Source: Bagarius yarrelli | Taxonomy: Eukaryota; Chordata; Actinopteri; Siluriformes; Sisoridae | Direction: 5' to 3' | Assembly (NCBI GenBank): GCA_005784505.1 | Contig: VCAZ01000008.1 | Coordinates: 5,505,763-5,569,762, forward strand | DNA: 64,000 nucleotides | Shown: positions 56,180 through 64,000 of the stretch, piece after piece | How positions within the stretch are numbered: position 1 is the first letter of the stretch | Layout of the letters: every line of letters starts with the position of its first letter | Made by a program: the position numbers and the translations under genes | Notes under the pieces: generated by a model | The model's input: the letters and a program-made list of their open reading frames with translations, nothing else | What the model was told of the DNA's origin: nothing | Databases searched by the model: none

Positions 56180-56824
56180 AATCAATGAGTCCGACTCTCA
56201 AAATCACTGTGCTTTCTTTTAAAATGTGCCAAATATTTTCTGAAAAAGAATGCAGGAGGTAAATTATACACTGCATAGATATTCTATTTCCCTTAAAACA
56301 TGTTTCATTCACCTTGACAGAAAAAGACAGCACTGAATCAATAAACACAAAACATTTTTCAGTTGACAGAATGAGCGAGTGCAGCATCAGTGCATCTTTC
56401 AAGCATTGAAAGCACCAACTAAAGCATTACAAGTGTAAAATGTATAAAAGGTTACAGAGCTTCCAGGAAGTGTAAGTTAGTACTACAGGGATCAGAGCGA
56501 TATATATTAATTGGCTCGATTGATGTTTATATTGAGAAAAAAGAAAACAACTTTGACGTAATTTCCGACCAGTGTTACATTCAAATATATGTCATCTGGT
56601 TAAATCAAGCATTTCTGTGAATGTCTAACAAAGATATCTGTGTCAGAGTATTTTTTTTTTCTTTTTTTATGTATCTGCATCCCTGCAATTCATTTAGGCT
56701 CCACTAGGAGGCTGTAGCCTACAGTTTGAGTACCTCTGACACATGTAAATAATGTGAGTGCAATATTTGACTAAATAACAATTCAAGATGGATAATGCAC
56801 AGGCTTTGTCATTAGTAAATACTT

Positions 56825-56855
<31 letters not shown>

Positions 56856-57058
56856 AATATATATTAAATATCATAAATATATTAAATATCATATATAAAC
56901 AGCTTATATTTTTATATAGCTTATATATTTTACTTGTGTATATTTCATGTGCTTTTTTCTACAATGAAAATTATTGAGTTTGTCCTTGAGTCTGTAATAA
57001 AGGTTTAATTGATTGATTGATATTATGTCATTCCATTATAATAAATATTATATTCATG
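56180..57058. other. AT-rich intron with an (ATCT)n microsatellite
   Basis: The ATCT run is at 56826-56855. Otherwise no classified repeat or exon. Confidence 0.5.
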
Positions 57059-57168
57059 GCCGGTGCCGTGGTATAGTGGATTGAGGCACTGGCACCCACA
57101 TGCGCAGTTGAGCTCCGAAGACCCGGGTTTGATTACGACTCGCGTTCCTTCTGGCCCCACCCCTTTTT
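57059..57168 (+). repeat. tRNA-derived SINE of a third type
   Basis: GCCGGTGCCGTGGTATAGTG, GATTGAGGCACTGGCACCCA, then box-B-like GACCCGGGTTTGATTACGAC and a C-rich CCTTCTGGCCCCACCCC end. It shares no body or tail with the L2-tailed or V-type SINEs. A related copy is at 58982. Confidence 0.6.
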
Positions 57169-57194
57169 ATATTTAAGTAAGTAAAGACAAAAAC

Positions 57195-57199
<5 letters not shown>

Positions 57200-57227
<28 letters not shown>

Positions 57228-57353
57228 ACTATATATATATATATATATATAACTATATATAACTATATATATATATATACTATATATATATATACTATAT
57301 ATCTATATATATATATATATATATATAGATAGATAGATAGATAGATAGATAGA
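57200..57353. repeat. Compound (AT)n/(GATA)n microsatellite
   Basis: AT runs broken by AACTATAT units to about 57320, then seven TAGA units to 57353. Confidence 0.95.
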
Positions 57354-57586
57354 ATAAAAACAAAATAGACATTACTTTTAATCATTATTATTTATTTTAC
57401 ATTTATTAAGAAAACTGAAGACTTGGTAGGCAGGCCTAAAAAAGCAATGACCTTTTTACACATAGCAGAAAAAAGCACAAAGCACAGCATTACAAATAAC
57501 TACAGGACTCTGTTGGGAAAGCTACAGAAATAAGGCCTATGGGAATGGAGTCAAGATAAAGAAACAGTAATGTGTTTTATATACTC

Positions 57587-57607
57587 ACACACACACACAC
57601 ACACACA
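57587..57607. repeat. (AC)n microsatellite
   Basis: Pure AC run. Confidence 0.85.
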
Positions 57608-58184
57608 GTTCTTGTTTCTCCACTAGCTTTCCATTTTTGATACTACCTGTGCGGTTTTATTTGACAGAGGTGATGATGTTAATTTAACTTTCTGTGCGAA
57701 AAGGCCATCAAAAAAGTGTTGCTTGCTGTGTGAGATGAGTGAAAATTGACAGTAACACTTATCTATGAATTAATTTTTGGGATGGAATAATTAAAGGATA
57801 AAATATATAAAAGTTAATTCTATGTTTTGTACACAACACACTACTATTGTCAAAGACAATTTCAGTCAGTTAACTGATCGTACATTAAATATATGGAAAT
57901 ACGGTACTGGGACACCTTATGTTAACATTTATGTTTTTGACCTAAACGTTTGCTTTATCAAAGTTTAATAAGAAACACAATTAGTTTGCACATTATTGAT
58001 ATAATAAAAAAGAATTACTTAAGTTGTGTCTTTAGTCTATTTATCTCAATTACAAATATAACCCATGTACAAATATAACACTTTAAGTAGAAATTACAGA
58101 CTCAGTTGGAATTCACACTGAGCTGCTAGCAGGCATTTTTGAAGGAATTTTATGTAGTAAATAAAGAAATGCATTTAGCCCCAA

Positions 58185-58310
58185 TACAGAGTGTCTTACA
58201 TTAACTACTAAGCAGTTAAGGGTTAATGGGCTTGCTTAGAGGACCAGCAGTGGTAGCTTAGTGGTGCAGGGTCTTGAAACCACAATATTCCGAGCAGCAA
58301 TACAACTACA
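58185..58310 (-). repeat. Diverged SINE with L2-type body
   Basis: CTAAGCAGTTAAGGGTTAAT, GCTTGCTTAGAGGACCAGCA and TAGCTTAGTGGTGCAGGGTC retain the minus-strand order; both ends are decayed. Confidence 0.65.
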
Positions 58311-58981
58311 GTTCTGGATTACGGTTTAGAAAGAAAACCAGCTTTATTTGTTTCGTTTGTTTTTTCCTTTTGTCACACTGATAAAAGGAGTAAAATGTAA
58401 ATGCTTAAAAATAAACTTTTTTTTACAATATAATTTGTACTCACAGTGATATTATCTGTACGTTATATTATTGTGTAAATGTTACCAGATAGGTTGTATG
58501 TCAGGTCTCGATAGCTTTGTTTTCCCCTGTAATTTATTTGGAAATGGAAAAGACAATTAAGAAATGCATTATAGTCAGTCAAGCGCTTTTCAGGCCACCC
58601 CCACATCCATAAACATATGATGACTGCAATTTCCTTGCTACTGACAGCTTCTCAGTCACTGCTTAAGAATGTACAAAAGATGACAAAAAACACAAGAATC
58701 TTAACAGCCTATAAAAATACACTATTGAAACAGAAGATACGATGCAACAAATAATCAATTAAATGGTTTTGGTTTAGCTGAAGAACAGCTTAATTTGGAA
58801 TTAGCAAGGCTGATATGATGTATTGACCAAAGCAGGATTTATTCATAAATGAGTTCTGAAAGTAATGGGGGTGATACATTTTTTTTAAAAATGAACAATC
58901 TTCCAGGAATCTTACATCTTCCAGTAAAGCTACAGGAACAGGATTTCTGGATAAAAAAGTGTTGTTTTAAGTGTTACCATG
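58311..58981. other. No gene or classified repeat recognised
   Basis: Mostly AT-rich. A balanced segment at 58500-58640 could be conserved. Confidence 0.35.
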
Positions 58982-59124
58982 ATGGCGCCATGATATGGTG
59001 GGTTAGGGCGCCGGCACCCACATACGCAAGTTCGTTTCCAGCTCAGGTCCTTTCCAGTCCCATCTTTCTCTCTATCCCCCAATTTAACCCCTCTGTCCTA
59101 TCAAAAGATGCCCCCAAAAATATG
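58982..59124 (+). repeat. tRNA-derived SINE of a third type
   Basis: GGCGCCATGATATGGTGGGT, TAGGGCGCCGGCACCCACAT and GCAAGTTCGTTTCCAGCTCA, then a C/T-rich region with TCTATCCCCCAATTTAACCC and a final AAGATGCCCCCAAAAATATG. It agrees with the copy at 57059 over the head (GGCACCCACATRCGCA). Confidence 0.6.
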
Positions 59125-59935
59125 TGTTGCCATCATTAAATATTTTGTTTCACCTATAGTGATTACATCATTTACCTCTCAATATACAAAGTGATGACGG
59201 GTGTTTGACAGAAGCGCTTGAGCTCTTGGTCTAATATCAGTTTGATAACAATTTTTAGGATATTTTTGTCTACTGAGCCATAAAAGTTTGTATCTAAATG
59301 CTTTTTTTTTTTGCTTTTTAAAAAAAGAAACATATATAACATATACGCTATACACTATAACAAAAAAAGCTTTAAAGCTACAATGTTATACATCCTAAAC
59401 ATACTATTTAAGCATATTTTTCTGCATAATGTTAATGTACATATTAAATGGATCAATTAGTGAAAACGTCCGATTTTTTTTTTTTTTTTACAAATTTACT
59501 GTAGAAGCCAATATTTCTATAGGTGTGTATACTGTATATGCAGTGTATTTATATTTATTCTACTTTATTAATTATAAACACAGTAGCAGCACTGCCGTAT
59601 TGTGTTCTATGCTCCACAATCCTAAAAGCACAATAATATATGCCACTGTGCAACTTATACATAGCCCTCATATATACACCATTGAGTCAATTATTGTTAT
59701 TAAAACTTATTTTATGGTACGCCACTCATTTCTCTTAATTGTTCATTTATATGACAGAACTGAGCCGAGTTTTTAATACACCATTAGCCATCTTAAATTT
59801 TTCACATTTGATGGTTTGTGTAGAAATATTTGTCTATACTTTTTTATTATTATCATAGACAAATACCTAATTTGTTAATTGTGTGTTTTAAGTCATAACT
59901 GCCACCAGTTACAATGTGGGACTGTCCTACATTTC
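59125..59935. other. AT-rich intron, nothing classified
   Basis: Contains poly-T runs near 59300 and 59476. The 115-residue plus frame at 59429-59776 is hydrophobic low-complexity translation of AT-rich DNA. Confidence 0.4.
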
Positions 59936-60330
59936 CTGTTTGTGAAGCAGACGTCTGAGAGGAATCCATGTTGCAGTAAAAGGCTTTATTAAAGGCTTTA
60001 CATTAATCCAGAGACGTGGTCAATAAACAGGCAGCTGAGTTCAGTACACCAAAATCAGAAATAAACCAAGCAAACAAATCCAAAACAGTAGACAGAAAAC
60101 ATAATCCAAAACCAGAGCTGAGTTCAGTGAACCAGCTGGACATAAAAATGGACATGGACATGGACATGGACATGGACATGGACATGGACAGGGGAAGGCT
60201 CTATATGTTGACTAAGCAAATAATACTTCGCAATGTGACTAAAGTCTAGCTATCTTATAAAGCTAGCCCCAGTACTCAGACGAGGGCCCCCTCTAGTGGC
60301 GGGAGGCCGGAATCGTTACACCTGTGTTTT
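59936..60330 (-). repeat. Unclassified fish interspersed element with internal hexanucleotide repeat
   Basis: AGGCTTTATTAAAGGCTTTA, repeated blocks CAGCTGAGTTCAGTACACCA / GAGCTGAGTTCAGTGAACCA, then GGCTCTATATGTTGACTAAG, GGGCCCCCTCTAGTGGCGGG and GGAATCGTTACACCTG. The general layout (poly-T signal end, A-rich body, GAATCGTTACA end) recurs in fish genomes. I cannot name the family. Confidence 0.45.
60148..60189 (+). repeat. (ATGGAC)7 hexanucleotide repeat
   Basis: Seven perfect ATGGAC units. In frame they would read Met-Asp on plus and Ser-Met on minus, and this explains the small repetitive frames on both strands. Confidence 0.95.
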
Positions 60331-60893
60331 AAACAGTGCTGCATGACCTGATAGGGTCAGATTATTAGGCAAAGCCTTATGCACAGATAAATCTATCTTT
60401 AACACAGTGGGGAAATGGAGAAAGTGTGAACTTTACTTAAGCTGTAAAACATGCTGACACAAACAACTACGGCTGCCAGAGGAGATATGTTAGTCTAGTT
60501 TTTGTGTTGGCTCCTTTCTTCAACATCTACTGTGGTGCTTTTAAAGAAAACCCTCTAAAAACCCAACCTACTAGACTTTTTTAGATGAATTTTAATAGAA
60601 ATATAAATTTAGCCATAGTGACTTTAAACACATTACTTGCTTTTCTTACAGGCAGGAAGCAGCTGGGTCTAGTCACACTCATGGAGGAGGTGTTCAGAAA
60701 ACATCCCATATGCCACCTCGGTATGTGTAAGGCAAAACCTTTTTTGTTCATGCAATAATCTGTTTTTAATATATGAGAACTTAAATTGGATTTGGACATT
60801 TTTGATTGATTTAATTCGTTACTCAATATTCATCCATTATTTCATCCACCAGGTTCTGAACAGTTAATCTTACGAACAAAAAAACATCTTCCG

Positions 60894-60960
60894 TTTGCGT
60901 GTGTAACCCTAGTTCCCAGAGGTAACGAGATGCTGCTTTAAAACCTTTGGCCTAAAGCAC
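60894..60960 (+). repeat. Fragment of a common fish repeat
   Basis: TGTGTAACCCTAGTTCCCAG then AGGTAACGAGATGCTGCTTT resembles the GTAACCCT-GTTCCC...AACGAGATGCTGC unit common in fish genomes. The rest has decayed. Confidence 0.45.
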
Positions 60961-61486
60961 GTGTGTAATCCAACCGATCGAGAAGCATTACGTCACAGGT
61001 GAGTGATGTCACAGGCGGGTGAGATAATCATCGACCAGAAAAGTATTTCTATATGAGTATGTGAGTATGAAAAAATACTTCATAGGTCCCAAGAAGAATG
61101 GGTGTGCGTCTGATCATAGATTTTCACTAATTAAATCAGACAATCAGACGGCTTCAGTTCAAAATTATGACTGTCAATCAGGTTGCCTCACAAATTAGAT
61201 CAATGCAATACACACCTGTCTCAGGGTAAGTTTAAAAAAGGGCACTCCCAAAGCATCTTAAAGCAGCTAGCGATACAGAAGGAAATGATCACTGGTCACA
61301 AGGAACTCGAGCCACAAGGCGGTGAATATCTTTGTGGGTCACAAACCAATCACCCATCACACTACAGGTAATTTGAAGATCATATTACCACAAATGTACT
61401 GAAACTTGGGAAGAAAATTAAAGCACCAAGAGGAAAACTTCGAAGTACATGGGGAACATAATAAGCTTTATGGAACTTTAAGCTTT

Positions 61487-61487
<1 letters not shown>

Positions 61488-61566
<79 letters not shown>
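61488..61566. repeat. (TAGA)n microsatellite, about 20 units
   Basis: Uninterrupted tetranucleotide run of about 79 bp. Confidence 0.95.
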
Positions 61567-61567
<1 letters not shown>

Positions 61568-62770
61568 TATAATCTGCTGTGCTACTCTATCATCTACACT
61601 GTGCAGCCTTGGAAGCTCAATATTTTGTGCCACATAAATACAAATTTAAAGTGCTTTACTTCCCTTTAATCTCACAGACGTTGTTTTACTTATAATCCAA
61701 GCCCACACTTAAAACGCTTACCCTTTGCCAAAGCTGCTGAAGCACAGCCATTTAAAGGTATATTTGCTATTGAGAGTTAACAAGTTGTTCTCTGGCTCAG
61801 TATATCTGTCACAACTGCTGCCAAAATGGGCATCACAATAACAAACCACTAGAGCAATCGATTTAGAAAGGCAGTCAATAATCCGTAGTGTTCTATATCA
61901 GATCTATTTATGTAACAGTGGTTCACAAGTATAATAACACATTTTCATTAGAGACACATAAAGATGTTTCAGGATTCCAAGCGGTTGCACTGACACTGCT
62001 CGAAATCTTCACCCTTGGCATTGGCTTCTTGGTTGTTTAAGATCAGGGCATATCACTAGAGCTAAGGCTACAACAAAGATTAGACTGTTTAGACATTTAG
62101 TTTCAGGGTGGGGTCACTAAAGATGTTCATGTGCAGGTTGAGAATAAAGCATGATGGTCTAGAGCATGATGTATGCTCCCTGCTTTGTCCCCGCTGGTGA
62201 CAAAGAAAAGACTGTTGACAAGCAAAAAGACCTGAAGTGCCCTCTTGTACGGCTGTGCGAGTCACTTCCTGTAAAGATGAGTTGGCAAAGATGCTCTCTG
62301 CACATTAACATCACTGTAGTGGATAATTTGTGTGTGGTGTCTAACTTTTAACCATTTTTATTCCAGATGATAGGTTAAGAATTTGGCATTTTTTTCTTAT
62401 AACATTATTCGTAAGATGTTTAGCATCATTTTTCTTGATTCATTTTAATCACTCGATTGTTTTAATTTATGCTAAAGTGGATGATTTCTATACCAGAAAC
62501 AGACATCTTATAATTTATGTTATAAAAGGGAAGAAGTTGTTTTCCAAAAAGATTTTTTTTTGCTTTTTTATGAAAGGATGCCAGAGAAAATCAGCTCCTT
62601 TGAGCTACATGGAACCACATCTTTATAAACAAGAGCAGATTTTTTATTTCTGTTTGTAGAAAATATATGGTAGACACATGCTTTTATTTTGAAGGTCAGT
62701 GTTTTTAAAATCTGGCTGCTAGAGAAAAAGCAATGAGGACAAAAAACAAACAGTCCATTTTAAATTAGTA
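61567..62770. other. No gene or classified repeat recognised
   Basis: AT-rich intron. The frames at 62166-62351 and 62435-62659 have no domain. Confidence 0.4.
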
Positions 62771-62774
62771 GCCA

Positions 62775-63350
62775 TTAGTGATGGGAATAAAAGTGTTATA
62801 ATAAACAGCGATACATTTTTCAGTAACAAGTAATCGAACAAATTACTGTCTCCCCGATACAACAACGTTACCGTTACTGACAATAAAATGCATCTTTTTA
62901 AAGCGGTTTTAATCTAACTAGGCTCTCTGTTGTGTGGTGGAACATGAATCATAACTGAAGATGATTGGTGTGTGTGTGTGTGTGTGTATGTGGGAGACAA
63001 CCACATAACTGATGATGATTGGCTTGGGTATAGTAAATTTATATGGTTTGCCAACCAGAGGCAGAGAGTAGTGCAGGTGTTCATGTACATTTGCACACAG
63101 CAACAACAACGGAACTCACATACAACTAAAGTATGCACTACATTAAAGTGTGTACTTCCCGACTATTACATCATTATAGTAGGGTTACAGGTAGTTTAAA
63201 CAAGATTTGGACGTACTGAAGCAACACAATAGTTACTATTTTGTTCATATTAGAATGATGTGAGTCAGTTACTAACTTATTCACTATTTGTTAGAAGTAA
63301 CTAGTAATTATAATTAATTCCTTTTTTTAAGCAACATCCCCACCACTGCT
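62775..63350 (+). mobile_element. hAT-like non-autonomous element
   Basis: Left end TTAGTGATGGGAATAAAAGT, right end CATCCCCACCACTGCTAG: short imperfect inverted ends of the CAGTGATGGG type. Inside the left part are TTTTTCAGTAACAAGTAATC, GAACAAATTACTGTC and CAACGTTACCGTTACTGACA, and near the right TTAGAAGTAACTAGTAATTA. These are hallmarks of a fish hAT family. No transposase. An 8-bp target-site duplication is not clear. Confidence 0.65.
62968..62986. repeat. (GT)n microsatellite inside the hAT-like element
   Basis: GT run flanked by two copies of a 19-bp sequence (62950-62968 and 63004-63022). Confidence 0.85.
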
Positions 63351-63354
63351 AGTC

Positions 63355-63760
63355 ATACATCTATTCTCTGAACCACAGGGTTCATTGGTAAACCTAAAGT
63401 CTATTCCAAGAGTTTTGGAGGACACAAGGCCCCAGCCGACACGTTTATGTGGTTGTGAATGGATAACACATACACTACAGGGGTACAGAGTGGGCATAGT
63501 GTTAAAGTTGAATCTGGAGCTTCCATTTGGGTAAACTTAGTGGGCGCCACATGGGTAAACCCAGATTATGTTTTCCATGTGGTTTGTAGTTGTGTTACTT
63601 ATGGAAAATGTGTACATGGGCTCTGTGCAGGGTATTAACCCATTACAGGGCTCAATCACACACACTTACCCTCTACAGACAACTTAAAGACGCTACAGCT
63701 TACCTCACACACACTCTCAGGTTGGAGCCAGAATTTGAACCTTCAAGGCAAAATCTTTTT
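63355..63760 (-). repeat. Degenerate V-SINE-like remnants
   Basis: GGGCTCAATCACACACACTT, CTCTACAGACAACTTAAAGA and GAGCCAGAATTTGAACCTTC keep the minus-strand order of the V-type SINE. The part left of 63640 (ACATACACTACAGGGGTACA and CACGTTTATGTGG) is uncertain. Confidence 0.45.
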
Positions 63761-64000
63761 AAATCATAAGCAGGAAGTGCTAAGTTGGGTTTAACTTTAA
63801 CTTATTTTTCTTTTTTCTAAGAATGTTTAACAACATAAACCAATTAATTCACTTCCGTTTTCAATCGGGTTTAAAATGGTCAGTCAATCAAGCTTTATAA
63901 GAAATGTCCCTTCAGTTTAGTGTCTGTGATGATTCCAAACCTTTGTTCTCTGTCCATCTTGATTAGTGTTTAACCACTGACTGCTTCACATTTATTCATT

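Noticed and set aside
60003..60249. Met-Asp and Ser-Met repeat peptides on opposite strands
   Set aside because: Translation of the ATGGAC hexanucleotide array within an interspersed element.
61488..61566. Regular array considered as CRISPR-like
   Set aside because: It is a contiguous tetranucleotide microsatellite with no spacers, and the DNA is eukaryotic.

Overview
This window is non-coding vertebrate DNA, almost certainly from a teleost and most likely an otophysan fish. The order is inferred from repeat families seen in catfish-like and characin-like genomes; it is not proven. The DNA is AT-rich and has no bacterial-style coding density. It is saturated with fish transposon families: Tc1-like elements, tRNA-derived SINEs with an L2-type tail, V-SINE-like copies, L2-like and RTE-like LINEs, and hAT elements. 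Microsatellites are abundant. No open reading frame other than broken transposon genes looks like a continuous gene.

One host exon can be supported. It lies on the minus strand at 15294-15419, is 126 bp with phase 1 at both ends, has consensus splice sites, and encodes the start of a MAM domain. Residues and phases fit exon 2 of a type IIB receptor protein tyrosine phosphatase (the PTPRM/PTPRK/PTPRT/PTPRU group), and recalled family sequences point most to PTPRU. On this reading, 15420-64000 is part of intron 1, with exon 1 to the right and possibly outside the window. Positions 1-15293 are part of intron 2, with the rest of the MAM domain further left.

Layout. 1-7.8 kb: SINEs, a common teleost 3'-end repeat and a Tc1-like remnant. 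7.9-9.5 kb: a 5'-truncated L2-like LINE (minus strand) with recognisable reverse transcriptase blocks. 9.6-10.3 kb: an RTE-like LINE remnant interrupted by a palindromic MITE. 11.3-14.5 kb: a degenerate minisatellite, a LINE 3' UTR, and a Tc1-like copy split by an RTE-like LINE end that is flanked by a 14-bp target-site duplication. 15.3 kb: the MAM exon. 16-31 kb: V-SINE-like and L2-tailed SINEs, a possible solo LTR, Tc1 fragments and a CpG-rich single-copy-looking patch. 31-42.4 kb: several different Tc1-like lineages and a nearly intact Tc1-type MITE. 42.5-48 kb: mostly unique-looking sequence with a candidate conserved non-coding block. 48-64 kb: large microsatellites, further Tc1, SINE, hAT and unclassified elements.

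I found no RNA gene, CRISPR array, operon or new biological system. The real content is one exon of a cell-adhesion phosphatase gene set in a long, heavily invaded intron landscape, with several well-preserved nested insertions that give a relative history of the mobile elements. All family names come from sequence recognition without a database search.
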